Source of the DNA: Clostridiales bacterium FE2011
Lineage (GTDB): Bacteria > Bacillota > Clostridia > Christensenellales > Aristaeellaceae
Assembly (NCBI GenBank): GCA_017569305.1
Contig: CP069418.1
Span: 3,224,001 to 3,288,000, forward strand
Direction of reading: 5' to 3'
Length of the DNA: 64,000 nucleotides
Shown: positions 40,433-50,442 of the stretch, one piece after another
Layout of the letters: the number at the start of each line of letters is the position of its first letter
Position numbering within the stretch: the stretch's first letter is position 1
The notes under the pieces: model-generated
Databases searched by the model: none
The model's input: only the letters and a program-made list of their open reading frames with translations
What the model was told of the DNA's origin: nothing
Program-made: the position numbers and the translations under genes

Positions 40433-43400
40433 TTATGGGAGGCAGGCCCGCAGAACAGCGAGATCTGCTGCAGTGAACACGAAGGAGAACCGTTCGCTTC
40501 CCACGATCAAGGTGAAATCACCTTTTTCGTCGATCGGCATTTCCAAACCGTCCGGTCCGATGAGGTACATAGTGCCATCACTGTAAAGAGTGATCTTGCC
40601 TGTATAAGTGTTGCGGCCCTTCAGGAGGTGGACTGTGAAAGTGCCGCCGCGGAAGCAGTTCAGCTGTACGCTTCCGGTGATGTCGGTAACCGAGAGGAGA
40701 GGACGTACTACATGAACGGCAATCTCAGCGGGCTTGTTGATGCCTTCATCAATCGGCTGCGGCTGCGGTTCCGGCTTGGGTTCAGGCTTAGGTTCCGGCT
40801 TGGGTTCAGGTTCGGGTTCCGGTGCGGGCTTGGGTTCGGGTTCAGGTTTAGGTTCAGGCTTAGGTTCCGGCTTGGGTTCAGGATCGGGTTTCGGCACGGG
40901 CTTGGGTTCGGGATCGGGCTGGGGTTTGGGTTCCGGCTGGGGTTGCGGTTCCGGCTCAACATAATCCTTCAGGATTACGGAGAAGAGCACGCCGCCGCCG
41001 CGCGGAACGATCATGAAATAGTTGCCGTAGCTGTCCTGGATCAGCTTGTTATGGGCCTGGTCGCCGTAAACCTCGTCGATCATCAGACCTGCGGGCACGT
41101 CAATCTTCAGCACAATGATGTCGCCTTCATTGGCAACTTCGCGGCCCTTGTAATCCCTGGTGCCGTTGGTGTGGATGATGCCCTCCTGGCTGGGGTCAAC
41201 CCGGATAATGTACTGAATGGCTTTTTCAGCTTCCCGGTCGGCAACAAGCTTCTTGCTGTCCGTGGTTTCGTCATATTCCTCACGCTTGACGTAGTCGCCG
41301 TCCTTGTCTGCCGTCATTTCCCATACGGTCAGGGTCAGCTTATCGCCGAGGGCCGTGTCGTCCTTGAGCACAACGCTGGTGCCGCCGGTGGCGACCAGGG
41401 AGCCGTCGATGATCAGGTCGGTCTTTTCTTCTCCGCCCGCGGTCAGTTCAACGCCGTTGCCGTCGCTGATCACGTCGCGCCCGATGACAATCTGGGTCGT
41501 GCCTTCGTTTGCCACGGTGACGCAGTCGTATACATTGCCTTCTTCATCGTAATACAGCGCGGTACCGTCTTCCTGTTCCGCTTCATACACTTGAACGACT
41601 TTGCCGTCGATGATCTGGTCGCCCAGGGAGATGCCGTTCAGCTTCTCGGGGTTGACTTTTTCCGCGTCGCTGGCGGCAAATTCTTCATGGGCATGCCGGT
41701 TGAGGACGATGCCGGTGTCGTTGACGCCGCCTTCGACCACCAGGTCAGTCGCGACGTTGATGTTGATGTCGCCTTCCAGGGCGTCCACGCGGATACCGGT
41801 GGCGGTGTGGTCACCTTCTTCATTGGTGTCCAGGGAGGTCACCTTCACGTTGTCGCCGATGTTGATATTGGTTTCATTGAATTTGTTATCGCTCCGGACG
41901 CTGATGCCCGTAAGCTCCCTGGATTCGCCTTTGACAATCAGGTCTTCGCCCACATTCACGTTTGTCACGTCTGTGTTTTCGTAGTCAATGCGCTCACGGG
42001 CGTAGGTTGTCTGGGTTTCCGGTTTATATTCCTCACCGGTTATTTCATACTTTTTGTATGTATTTCCCGGATAGACGACCGTGATGTTTTGTTCGTCATT
42101 AATGCCCCATCTGGCCATGGTGGGATTGTCCGGGTTGTTATCCTTGTGGAGGGGGATAGGAGTATCTGTATACACGTCTGTTGTGTATTCGTAGAGAATG
42201 TCGTCGTTGTATTGCTCGGTGTTTTCGTTGAGCGTGCTCTTGTGATCGAGCGTGAACGTCACCTCATCCCCTGTGGTGGCAGGGTTCAGAATGGATTTGA
42301 GCTCTTTGCGCCCTGCCGGCAGATCATCCACGTTGTCAAACGTGCCGGCTTCAACCCATTCAAGGTCGCCGACATTGTTCACGGCAATGCCGGTTCCGCC
42401 GTTGGAGGTAATGCTTCCCTGGACATCAACGTTGACTTCGGAATTGTTGTTCCTGATCTTCAGGGCGTCTTCCTTGGCTGTAATGTCTTCTTTGATCGTG
42501 ACGTTGTATTTGCCGTCATGCTGGGAACCAATGCTGACTTCGCCTTCGACATTCGCGGCCTGCACATTGATGTTGGCGCCGTCCAGGTGATCTTCGTTTC
42601 TGTTTTCGTTCAGATAAACATGGCCGTAAATGGTTCCGTCCACATCATAATTAGCGGTACCGCCATCCTTGACCGTGGCGTTGATGCCGCCTTGTGAGGC
42701 ATTGGGGTTGCCGACATTGCCGGTAATGTTTGCGTTGGCTTCGCCGCCTGCGAAGTAGGATTCTACCTGTATTTTGACGTCGCCGTTAATGTTCGCTTCA
42801 CGCGTACCGTCTTCACCGCGGAACCGGATCTCGGACACATTGCCTTCCTTCAGGTTGAGCTGGGCCAGGCTGCCGTCGTCGTTGGAGGACAGCGTGGCGC
42901 GTCTGCCGAGACCCTGCCCCTCGTTGTCAATATTGATGACCGACTTACCGCCGTCCGCTGCGCTGATTTTCACATCGCCGTTGGCCGTGCTGAGCAGTGT
43001 AACGGCGGTGCTGCTGCCTTCACCCGTGGAGGAGGCGTTCACAAGTGTATGGTCGAGGTATAGGCCCTCTGTGTCCTCGCCGGCAATTACCTGTCCCTCG
43101 GCCGTCACCGTGGTCTGGCCGCCGGAACTGGATTCTGCCTTGATGGCTGTGGGATCGCCGGGCCCATTGGAACCGGCCGTTTCAGCGATAGCCATGCCTC
43201 CCAGGGTGATGTCGGCTGTGCCTTCATTTTCAGCGAAAACATGAAGGGCGGTGGGCTCGGATTGCGTTACCTGCTCTCCGGCGTAGCTGACGTGAATGTA
43301 GATGTTTGTTAAACCTACATTGTTTCTGTATCCGTTCGCAGCGCCGAGCGTAACGGCAGTTTGCTGCGGGCCCTTTGCTTTGCCGTCGTTTTCAATATAG

Positions 43401-43678
43401 ACCCAGTTGACTAACTGGCCGGAGATGTTCCCTGTATCGGCCACATAATTAAGATGATTTGTATGATTGATCGGGTAATAATCCCTTTCAGGGGCTTCAC
43501 CGCTGAGGGATTCTTCCTCCTGCCCGGCAGTTTCATTGCTTTCCGGGGCTGCACCGCTGAGGACTTCTTCCTGTTCAGCGGTTTCGGCTTCTTCCGCGAA
43601 AACGGGAATACCGATGCTGCCCGTCAGGAGTGACAGGGCAAGAACCGATGCCAGAAAAATCCGATAGAACTTTTTCAT
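40433..43678 (-). CDS. Large secreted surface protein with beta-helix-like repeats and Pro/Glu/Lys stalk
   Basis: 1081 residues from ATG 43678 (GGAGGT upstream). Signal peptide [21 protein letters not shown]. Residues about 30-60 contain a duplicated [20 protein letters not shown] segment. Most of the protein (about 70-880) is Asn/Val/Gly-rich with recurring INI/DVKV strand-turn patterns such as [16 protein letters not shown], suggesting a parallel beta-helix adhesin. A stalk of about 95 residues of EPKPEPKP repeats precedes a compact C-terminal domain of about 95 residues. No LPXTG or hydrophobic tail is present, so the way it is attached is unclear. Function probably adhesion; inference. 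Confidence 0.82.
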   Translation of the reverse strand: MKKFYRIFLASVLALSLLTGSIGIPVFAEEAETAEQEEVLSGAAPESNETAGQEEESLSGEAPERDYYPINHTNHLNYVADTGNISGQLVNWVYIENDGKAKGPQQTAVTLGAANGYRNNVGLTNIYIHVSYAGEQVTQSEPTALHVFAENEGTADITLGGMAIAETAGSNGPGDPTAIKAESSSGGQTTVTAEGQVIAGEDTEGLYLDHTLVNASSTGEGSSTAVTLLSTANGDVKISAADGGKSVINIDNEGQGLGRRATLSSNDDGSLAQLNLKEGNVSEIRFRGEDGTREANINGDVKIQVESYFAGGEANANITGNVGNPNASQGGINATVKDGGTANYDVDGTIYGHVYLNENRNEDHLDGANINVQAANVEGEVSIGSQHDGKYNVTIKEDITAKEDALKIRNNNSEVNVDVQGSITSNGGTGIAVNNVGDLEWVEAGTFDNVDDLPAGRKELKSILNPATTGDEVTFTLDHKSTLNENTEQYNDDILYEYTTDVYTDTPIPLHKDNNPDNPTMARWGINDEQNITVVYPGNTYKKYEITGEEYKPETQTTYARERIDYENTDVTNVNVGEDLIVKGESRELTGISVRSDNKFNETNINIGDNVKVTSLDTNEEGDHTATGIRVDALEGDININVATDLVVEGGVNDTGIVLNRHAHEEFAASDAEKVNPEKLNGISLGDQIIDGKVVQVYEAEQEDGTALYYDEEGNVYDCVTVANEGTTQIVIGRDVISDGNGVELTAGGEEKTDLIIDGSLVATGGTSVVLKDDTALGDKLTLTVWEMTADKDGDYVKREEYDETTDSKKLVADREAEKAIQYIIRVDPSQEGIIHTNGTRDYKGREVANEGDIIVLKIDVPAGLMIDEVYGDQAHNKLIQDSYGNYFMIVPRGGGVLFSVILKDYVEPEPQPQPEPKPQPDPEPKPVPKPDPEPKPEPKPEPKPEPEPKPAPEPEPEPKPEPKPEPKPEPQPQPIDEGINKPAEIAVHVVRPLLSVTDITGSVQLNCFRGGTFTVHLLKGRNTYTGKITLYSDGTMYLIGPDGLEMPIDEKGDFTLIVGSERFSFVFTAADLAVLRACLP

Positions 43679-43782
43679 AAAATACCTCCAGGGCGTGATA
43701 TGGTGTTGAAACAATTGTCATTGCTTTCTCCATTCCTTTATACGCAGGAATCTGAATGGATGGCAGCAGACAATTGCAAAAA

Positions 43783-43842
43783 CCGAAAAAAAGAAGCAAA
43801 AGCTTTGCAAACGGTATCATTTTTGTCTCAGAAAGCTTTTGC
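43783..43842 (-). terminator. Candidate attenuator in the surface-protein leader
   Basis: The minus strand has GCAAAAGCTTT, a 25-nt loop and AAAGCTTTTGC (arms 43842-43832 and 43806-43796), followed by TTCTTTTTTT. It is located about 120 bp before the start codon. The rest of 43679-43960 shows no gene. Confidence 0.45.
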
Positions 43843-43967
43843 CTATATAAAAATACCATATTTTAACAGTTCCTGGCAAGGGCAAAACTGCAAAAAACAG
43901 GAGAAAAATGATAAAATAATTACATTATCCAATCAACAGACTTTTTGCAGATAATTTTTTGTTCGCC

Positions 43968-43996
43968 TTGAGTTCGCTGGTATAACCGCATATACT
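43968..43996 (+). promoter_or_regulatory. Promoter of RAYT2
   Basis: TTGAGT, 17-bp spacer, TATACT, 21 bp before the ATG at 44018. Confidence 0.75.
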
Positions 43997-44017
43997 GAAT
44001 AAAAGGGGGTGAGAATC

Positions 44018-44779
44018 ATGCCCAGAACAGCAAGAATAAAGAGCGCCACCGGCTATTATCATATTATCGCCCGCGGCATCGGCAAGCAGATTCTGTTTGA
44101 GGAAAAGGCAGACAATCTGTTCTTCCTGCGAACGCTGAAGAAATATAAGCAGGAAGAGAAGTTCAGCGTCATCGCTTTCTGCCTCATGGAGAATCATTTC
44201 CATCTGCTCCTGAAGATCGACGACGGCCTGGACCGGGTCATGAAGAAGATCTCCACCTCTTATGCATCCTACTACAATACCAAGTATGAAAGGACCGGGC
44301 ATCTGTTTCAGGATCGTTATATGAGCAAGCCCATCGACAACACCGTCTATCTGCTGACTGCAGTTCGCTATATTCATAACAATCCTGTGAAGGCGGGCAT
44401 CTGCCTGGCAAGTAAGTATAAATGGAGCAGCTGGCGGTATTACACCGGTGAGTTGAAGGGTCTGGTGGATACACAGGAAGTCCATAACCTGCTTGGCGGG
44501 GCAGAAGGCTTCATGAAGTACAGTGCGGAAGCGGATCCTTTTACTGAGGATGAAGGATTCTTTGAATGCAGGGAATCGAAGCATCTGACAGACAGGGAAG
44601 CGCAGCGAATCATCAAAGAGGTCCTGCGCCTGGAGAGCGGGACACAGCTTCAACAGATGGAACGGAAACAGAGGAATGAAAAGATTGGCATTCTGAAAGA
44701 GAACGGACTTTCAGTACGGCAGATTGAGAGACTGACAGGAATAAACCGCGGAGCCATTGAGAGAGCAATAAAAGCGTGA
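44018..44779 (+). CDS. REP-associated tyrosine transposase RAYT2 (Y1 family)
   Basis: 253 residues from ATG 44018 (AAAAGGGGGTG upstream). The Y1 domain has YYHIIARG, the HUH motif in MENHFHLLL (about 59-67) and the Tyr region YASYYNTKYERTGHLFQDRY (about 86-105). A C-terminal HTH-like region shows LSVRQIERLTGINRGAIERAI. It is related to RAYT1 but clearly diverged. Its stop codon is inside the first of three REP palindromes of a different family (44774-44909), so protein and substrate repeats are physically linked. Confidence 0.93.
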   Translation: MPRTARIKSATGYYHIIARGIGKQILFEEKADNLFFLRTLKKYKQEEKFSVIAFCLMENHFHLLLKIDDGLDRVMKKISTSYASYYNTKYERTGHLFQDRYMSKPIDNTVYLLTAVRYIHNNPVKAGICLASKYKWSSWRYYTGELKGLVDTQEVHNLLGGAEGFMKYSAEADPFTEDEGFFECRESKHLTDREAQRIIKEVLRLESGTQLQQMERKQRNEKIGILKENGLSVRQIERLTGINRGAIERAIKA

Positions 44780-44909
44780 CAGGAGAACCGTCCCTCTGTC
44801 ACGCTCGGATAGCGACGAAAAGAAAAACCGTGACAGGAGAACCGTCCCCGTGTCACGGTTTTTTGTTGTGGCGGGAAAGCGTGACAGAAGAACCGTCCCC
44901 TTGTCACGC
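44774..44909. repeat. REP family 2 cluster (three units)
   Basis: Units 44774-44804, 44828-44858 and 44879-44909 share [GC]CGTGACAG.AGAACCGTCCC..TGTCACG[CG]. The outer base pair covaries (GC/GC, CC/GG, GC/GC). Unit 1 supplies the RAYT2 stop, unit 2 is followed by TTTTTTG (terminator for RAYT2), and unit 3 supplies the stop of the convergent ABC gene. Confidence 0.92.
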
Positions 44910-47084
44910 ATCCAGTCTTTGTCTTTCTGCCAACGCTGCAAAGATACCGCCCTTTGCAATCAGCTCATCATACGTGCCGTCTTCTGCGATCTTGCCGCCG
45001 TCGATGACCAGGATCCGGTCGCAGTGCTTGATCGTGCTCAGCCGGTGGGCAATCACGATCCTCGTGCACTTCATCTTATCCAGGGCCTCGGAAACCTTCC
45101 TCTGGGTAATGTTGTCCAGGGCGCTGGTGGCCTCGTCAAAGATGAGGATCTTGGGCTTGGGGGCGATGGCCCGGGCGATCATCAGCCGCTGCCGCTGGCC
45201 GCCGGAGATGGTACCGCCGCCGTCCTGCAGCATGGTATGCATGCCCATGGGCATATCCCGGATGTCGTCGGCGATGCCGGCGATTTCCGCGGCTTCCCAG
45301 GCTTCATCCAGCTTCAGCGTGGGGTTGGAAATCACAATATTGTCAAAAATCGAACCGCTGAACAGCCGCCCGTCCTGCATCACCGTGCCGATCTGCCGCC
45401 GCACGCTCCGCAGGTCCAGCTGGTTCAGGTCCTTCCGGTCGTAATTGATAACTCCGCGCGCCGGCTTCTCAAAGCCCAGCAGCAGCCGCACCAGCGTGCT
45501 CTTGCCGCAGCCGCTCTTGCCCACGATGGCCACATACTGCCGTGCGGGGATGGACAGGTTAAAGTCCTCAAAAATCGGCTTGCTCTCCGGATCGTACCCG
45601 AAGGTCACGTGGCTGATTTCGATGTTGCCGCTCAGCCTTGTCACCGTCTCCCGGTGATCCGAGGTTTCCGGTTTCGCGGAAAGCAGGGGCTTCACCAGGT
45701 TGATCACCGGTTTGATGGATGCCGCGCTCAGTGCCATGGCGGCGAGGGAAGAGAAGGCGGTGGAAATATACGCATAGCTCGCGTTGAAGGCGAAGTAGTC
45801 CGCCACGGTCACCTTGCTTCTCACGGCGATGAAGTACATGACCCCTGTACCGATGAGCGATACCGCCGTGGTCATGACGCTGCTCAGCTTAATGATGCTC
45901 GGCGGGTTAAAGGTGGTGGTCGCCGTCTCCACATACAGGTCCGACCACTTGGCAAAGGCCCGGTTCTCCGCGCCGGACAGGCGGATCTTCTGGATGCCGT
46001 TGATAAACGCGTACACCAGGCCCCGCTCCTTGGCGGTGGTCACCATTGTCTCCTGGTCAATCTTCATCTGCACCCGCGCGCTCAGCAGGCTGATCGCCAG
46101 CGTCGCGATGGTGATCAACAAACTGGGCACCACCAGGCTCGGCGCGAAGGCGAAGATCTGTCCCAGGTAGATCAGGGAGAACAGGCCCGTGATCGCTGTG
46201 GAGAACAGGCTGTCCACAATCGTGGTGCACAAGCTGTCCATATAGGATATATATTGGTTCAGTTCACCCACGCTGTAATCCCGGAAGAAGGCTGCCGGAA
46301 GGCTCAATATCCGCATCATGGTCGCGGCGGATACGTTCACGTTCAGCTTATACCGGATCCGGGAAAGCAGCATGTTCCGGATAATGGTCAGCAGGATCGT
46401 CGTCACCGTGGCAAAGAACAGGAAGCTCACCACCGCCACCAGCAGCCTCGTGCTGCCCGCTGCGATAACCGTACCCGTCAGGATCTGGTTCAGTTTCGGG
46501 ATCAGCAGGCCCACCAGCGCGATGGCTCCCGCTGCCACCAGGAAGGATATCCGGTCCCGGGGCGTCAGGCAGGAAAGCATATACCGCAGCAGGTCCTTCA
46601 GCTTCAGTTCACGCATGGGCAGGGGACGGTAGAAGCACAGGGCTTCCTCGGAGATGTTCGCCGCCGTATGCCCGTTGATCTTCACCTTCGCCCCGCTGGC
46701 AGGATCCGTATACTCATATCCGCCCATTTCGGAGGGCAGGATGGCCACAACGGTCCCCGTATCCTTCAGGCTCCCGATCATCGGTCCCATGGCGTCGTTC
46801 TGCCATCCCCGGGAGAGGATAATCTCCCGGTACAGGATACCCGTGGAGCTCAGCAGGAAGTCCAGCCGGTCCCGGAGCCCCCGGACCGTGGCGGGCACCT
46901 CCCGCTCCTTGACGCCCATGTGCTTCAGCAGACCCGATACCGCGTCGTTAACGTCCTCTTCCTCGGAAAGGAAGGTATGGATCTTCCGTCCGGTTACCGA
47001 CCGGGCGATGTTTTCAAAGGAGTCACTGAGGAGCTCCCGTTCATGTTTTTTCCTGAACTCTATCTGATCATCAAACCAGCCCAT
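44904..47084 (-). CDS. NHLM-type bacteriocin ABC transporter, permease/ATP-binding protein
   Basis: 726 residues. The N-terminal cytoplasmic region (about 1-165) lacks peptidase motifs. It is followed by an ABC membrane domain with about six helices (about 180-450) and an ATPase with Walker A GKSGCGKST, signature ISGGQRQR and Walker B ILIFDEATSALD. Together with the upstream C39-ABC and HlyD-like proteins it matches the three-component NHLM exporter of Nif11/nitrile-hydratase-leader peptides, in which this is the non-peptidase ABC half. A GAAGGAGG site precedes the start 17 bp after the previous gene. The stop is inside a REP unit. Confidence 0.88.
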   Translation of the reverse strand: MGWFDDQIEFRKKHERELLSDSFENIARSVTGRKIHTFLSEEEDVNDAVSGLLKHMGVKEREVPATVRGLRDRLDFLLSSTGILYREIILSRGWQNDAMGPMIGSLKDTGTVVAILPSEMGGYEYTDPASGAKVKINGHTAANISEEALCFYRPLPMRELKLKDLLRYMLSCLTPRDRISFLVAAGAIALVGLLIPKLNQILTGTVIAAGSTRLLVAVVSFLFFATVTTILLTIIRNMLLSRIRYKLNVNVSAATMMRILSLPAAFFRDYSVGELNQYISYMDSLCTTIVDSLFSTAITGLFSLIYLGQIFAFAPSLVVPSLLITIATLAISLLSARVQMKIDQETMVTTAKERGLVYAFINGIQKIRLSGAENRAFAKWSDLYVETATTTFNPPSIIKLSSVMTTAVSLIGTGVMYFIAVRSKVTVADYFAFNASYAYISTAFSSLAAMALSAASIKPVINLVKPLLSAKPETSDHRETVTRLSGNIEISHVTFGYDPESKPIFEDFNLSIPARQYVAIVGKSGCGKSTLVRLLLGFEKPARGVINYDRKDLNQLDLRSVRRQIGTVMQDGRLFSGSIFDNIVISNPTLKLDEAWEAAEIAGIADDIRDMPMGMHTMLQDGGGTISGGQRQRLMIARAIAPKPKILIFDEATSALDNITQRKVSEALDKMKCTRIVIAHRLSTIKHCDRILVIDGGKIAEDGTYDELIAKGGIFAALAERQRLDA

Positions 47085-47101
47085 CTTCAGCGCCTCCTTC
47101 C

Positions 47102-49282
47102 TTACTCATTGCTTACCAGGTCGGCGTAATAGCCGCCCCTGGCATACAGTTCATCGTGGGTGCCCCGCTCCACAATCTTTCCCTTGTCCAGCACGATGAT
47201 CTCATCGCAGTCCCGGATGGTGCTCAGCCGGTGGGCGATAATGATGCACGTAATCCCCCGGGCGTTGATGCTCTTGATCACCTCATACTCCGTCCGGGCA
47301 TCCAGGGCGCTGGTTGCCTCGTCCATGATGCAGATCGTGGGGTCCTGGCTCAGCGCCCGGGCAATCTCCAGCCGCTGCCGCTGCCCGCCGCTCAGGTCCC
47401 GTCCGCCGTCCAGCAGTTTGTGGAGGAAGCCGCCGTCCCGGGTTACGATGTCGTCATAGATGCCCGCGTCCCGGGCGGCCAGCGTCACTTCAAAGTCCTC
47501 GATGGAGTCGTCCCACATCTTAATGTTCTGGCTCACCGTGTCCTCAAACAGGGTAATATCCTGGTCGATAACGCTCACGGACCCGGTAAACACGTCCCGG
47601 TCGATCTCCGAGATCGGCACCCCGTCAAACAGGATTTCCCCGCTCCAGGGCCGGTACAGGCCGGAGATCAGCTTGGCCAGCGTGCTCTTGCCGCAGCCCG
47701 TCCGTCCCACAAACGCGATCTTCTGTCCCGGTTTCACCGTCATGGAGAAGTCCGTCACCTGGGGCTTGCCCAGCCGGGAATAACCGAAGGTCACGTTCTT
47801 CAGTTCAATATTGCCGGAGAGCTTCTGGTATTCCGCCGTCTTCTCCCTCACCACAAAGGAGGGATCCTCGGGATAGCTCATCACGTCGTCCACCCGTTCC
47901 ATCTGGGTGGTCATCTCCTGCATGCTCTGCCCTGCGGCAATCAGTTGGGAAGCAGGCGCCATGAAGGAACTTAAGAATCCCTGGAAGGCCATCACCATAC
48001 CGGCGGTGAACTTCCCCCGGATCACCAGCAGCACGCCCAGTCCCAGCACCGCGATGTTCGCCGTCGCCGTGATGGCGCTCGGCAGCGTGCCCAGGAACAG
48101 GTTCAGCTTGGTATACGAAACATTCTGGGAATTAACACTGGCCTGGTATCCTGCCCAGCGCCCGAAGAAACCGTTCTCCGCGCCGCTTGACTTAATCGTC
48201 TCAATCATCGAGATACCCGACATGGTCGCAGACGACAGTTTCGCCGCGTCCCGCTGCTGCACCCGGGTAATATTCACCCGCTTCGAAGTCACATACGCGG
48301 AAACGACCAAATTCAACACAATGGCTCCCACACCGATCAGCGCCAGCATGGGACTGTAATGGATCATCACCGCCAGGTAGAAGATCATCATCCCGGCCTG
48401 GATGGCCAGGGGAGCGAAGGTCTGCACCAATGCCGACGCAATGGAGGCATTGGTGGCCTGCCGGTCCGCAATATCACCCGACAGCCGCTGGCTGAAAAAC
48501 TGCATCGGCAGCCGCAGCACCTTCCACAGGTAGGAGCTGCTGCCGTAGGAGGTCATCTTGCCCTGAATCCTTAGCGAATACACCGCAGAAATCCAGGTCA
48601 CCACGATGGAGATCACCCCGAACACCGCAAACAGCACCAGGAACATGGGCAGCCATTCCGGGTTCGATCCCGTCAGCAGCCGGTCCAGGAACGTCCGGTT
48701 AAACACAGGGGAGATAATCCCCAGCAGGGAAGAGATTGTCGTGGTCAATACCACAAAGGCCACGGCCGTCCCGGAACCACGAAGCCGCTCCTTAGCGTAA
48801 GACAGCACGCTCTTCGGTTTTCCGGAAGGCTTAAAATCCTCACCGGGCTCGAAGCACATGCACACTCCGGTAAACTCCCGGTCAAACTCTTCCCATTCCA
48901 CCTTCACCCGTCCACGGGCCGGGTCATTCAGCACGGCCCGTTTTCCCTGGAAACCGCACAGCACCACAAAGTGATTGAACCCCCAGTGGATAATGCAGGG
49001 GAAGGGCCCTTCCTCCAGCAGATCCTCCGGCTCCACCCGCCAGGCATTGGCCGTCAGCCCGTAGCTCCGGGCAGCAACCAGGATGTTCTTGGCCGAAGCA
49101 CCGTCCATGGAAACACCGCAGTCCACCCGGGCCTGCTCCAGCGGTATCCAGTTTTTATAGTAATGCATGATCATGGTCAGGGAAGCCGCCCCGCATTCCA
49201 GCGCCTCCATCTGCATGACCACCGGCACCTGGCACACACCCTTGGTAATGGGCGCCGGTACCTTCTTCTTCAATCTGAACAT
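47102..49282 (-). CDS. NHLM-type bacteriocin ABC transporter with C39 peptidase domain
   Basis: 726 residues. The N-terminal C39 peptidase (about 15-150) has catalytic Cys in MEALECGAASL, His in GFNHFVVL and Asp in VLNDPARG. A six-helix membrane domain (about 165-450) precedes an ATPase with GRTGCGKST, LSGGQRQR and ICIMDEATSALD. It cleaves leader peptides after double-Gly-type sites and exports the core. It is the central gene of the operon HlyD-like, C39-ABC, ABC. Confidence 0.92.
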   Translation of the reverse strand: MFRLKKKVPAPITKGVCQVPVVMQMEALECGAASLTMIMHYYKNWIPLEQARVDCGVSMDGASAKNILVAARSYGLTANAWRVEPEDLLEEGPFPCIIHWGFNHFVVLCGFQGKRAVLNDPARGRVKVEWEEFDREFTGVCMCFEPGEDFKPSGKPKSVLSYAKERLRGSGTAVAFVVLTTTISSLLGIISPVFNRTFLDRLLTGSNPEWLPMFLVLFAVFGVISIVVTWISAVYSLRIQGKMTSYGSSSYLWKVLRLPMQFFSQRLSGDIADRQATNASIASALVQTFAPLAIQAGMMIFYLAVMIHYSPMLALIGVGAIVLNLVVSAYVTSKRVNITRVQQRDAAKLSSATMSGISMIETIKSSGAENGFFGRWAGYQASVNSQNVSYTKLNLFLGTLPSAITATANIAVLGLGVLLVIRGKFTAGMVMAFQGFLSSFMAPASQLIAAGQSMQEMTTQMERVDDVMSYPEDPSFVVREKTAEYQKLSGNIELKNVTFGYSRLGKPQVTDFSMTVKPGQKIAFVGRTGCGKSTLAKLISGLYRPWSGEILFDGVPISEIDRDVFTGSVSVIDQDITLFEDTVSQNIKMWDDSIEDFEVTLAARDAGIYDDIVTRDGGFLHKLLDGGRDLSGGQRQRLEIARALSQDPTICIMDEATSALDARTEYEVIKSINARGITCIIIAHRLSTIRDCDEIIVLDKGKIVERGTHDELYARGGYYADLVSNE

Positions 49283-49350
49283 ATCAAACCCTCACACAAG
49301 CTTACGCTCATATCTTCCTATAATAAATGAAAGAGCAATAAACCAACCCA

Positions 49351-49839
49351 TCACTGCAGCAACAGCGAAATGGGTCTCAGATCTTCCGTCACAGCCACCC
49401 CGGAGTACACCCCGTCCGGCAGTCCGGTATCCGCCGGAACCACCACCACGGGATCACCCACGTTCAGCCCGCCGGCTTTCAGCAGACGGATGCTTTCATC
49501 CGCCTGGATGACGATGACCTCATATTCAGAAGAAGAGGCGAGGGGATATTCCTTCTCGTCTATGGATACATTTCCATAGGAAAGAACACCTTCCGCCTTG
49601 TCATACGGAATATAGCAGAGGCTCTTGCCATCCTCCACCCTCACCGCTACGGAAGAAGTGGTTTTGATATGACCGAACACACCCCACAGGATAGCGCCCA
49701 CCAGCAATGCAATCACTGCCGCCAGTACCAGCCACACCCCGGGAGACGTTACCCGAAGATAATCATTCAAACTCTCCGGAGACTCCACGGCCTCCAGGCT
49801 CTTTTCCCGGAACAGCTTAACCTTTGTCTGTTCAGACAC
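49351..49839 (-). CDS. NHLP bacteriocin secretion protein, short HlyD-like
   Basis: About 162 residues from a GTG with GAGAGGGG upstream (an in-frame ATG lies at 49860). The N-terminus FREKSLEAVESPESLNDYLRVTSP is the conserved opening of NHLM membrane-fusion proteins. One membrane helix (about 38-60) and a short beta-barrel-like part (about 70-160) follow. The long coiled-coil hairpin of HlyD proteins is absent, as expected in a cell without an outer membrane. It is the first gene of the exporter operon. No leader-peptide gene was found next to it. Confidence 0.82.
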   Translation of the reverse strand: MSEQTKVKLFREKSLEAVESPESLNDYLRVTSPGVWLVLAAVIALLVGAILWGVFGHIKTTSSVAVRVEDGKSLCYIPYDKAEGVLSYGNVSIDEKEYPLASSSEYEVIVIQADESIRLLKAGGLNVGDPVVVVPADTGLPDGVYSGVAVTEDLRPISLLLQ

Positions 49840-49881
49840 ACCAACAGCCCCTCTCGACATTCGATTGTAAAACCTGAGAGA

Positions 49882-49911
49882 AGTATATCAAACTTCATAC
49901 ATTTCTAGCAA
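49882..49911 (-). promoter_or_regulatory. Promoter of the NHLM export operon
   Basis: Minus strand: TTGCTA (49911-49906), 18 bp, TATACT (49887-49882). Confidence 0.7.
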
Positions 49912-49994
49912 GAGCGTTTCACCGTCACGGGACAAGCTGCAAGTATCTGGGACGAAAAATATACAATAGTAAAAAGTCTTCTTATTTATATATG

Positions 49995-50268
49995 GGACAT
50001 CGATGACTTCACTCTGTCATCCAGACCAAGGCGTAAGCCGCGTGGAGGGATCTCGTTTTCTATAATTGTTAATTATTCATTGTTAATTGTTCATTGTCAT
50101 CGTATAAAGCGATGACGCAGTCTCCTCGCCCGTTCACGTTCGGGAACCTAATAGGAACATCGCAGCGTTCAGGACAGTGTGTCATCCTGAACAAACGAAG
50201 TGCGTCGAAGGATCCCTAACTACGTCCGAAGGACGATAATTATGAATTATGAATTATGAATTGTGAAT
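49995..50268. repeat. Dispersed repeats in the 1-kb gap between export and glycan loci
   Basis: Contains an inverted copy of the CACGCGGC..GGATGACAG unit (50001-50055), a variant octamer tract TTGTTAATTATTCATTG (50063-50100), a GTCATCCTGAAC..GTCGAAGGATCCC unit (50180-50215) and TTATGAAT octamers (50238-50268). No gene. Confidence 0.75.
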
Positions 50269-50343
50269 TTGGGCTTTGCCCACTCTGGGGACAAACGGCC
50301 CAAAACAGGGACGAACCGAAAACAAAAGTTACTCGCACTAGTA

Positions 50344-50442
50344 TATAATGACCCAGGTAACTTCTCGACGGATGTATCTCCATTTTATGCTTCCCACAAG
50401 AAGGAGGTCAAAATCATGAATAGTTACATAAGAGATACATGA
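50344..50442 (+). other. Promoter-like and start-like signals with an eight-codon ORF, possible gene remnant
   Basis: TATAAT at 50344-50349, a perfect AAGGAGGT at 50401-50408, and ATG 50416 reading MNSYIRDT before TGA. The same frame runs on with one more stop and then stays open to about 50763, which fits a decayed small gene. A 64-codon frame overlapping at ATGA (50439-50633) is an alternative. I cannot tell leader peptide from pseudogene. Confidence 0.3.

Noticed and set aside
40418..42697. Long plus-strand open frame of 759 codons, Gly/Phe/Val-rich
   Set aside because: It mirrors the 1081-residue surface protein on the other strand; composition is that of a complement shadow and no ribosome site precedes it.
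44850..47129. 759-codon plus-strand open frame
   Set aside because: Antisense shadow of the NHLM ABC transporter, with Gln/His/Arg-rich nonsense composition.
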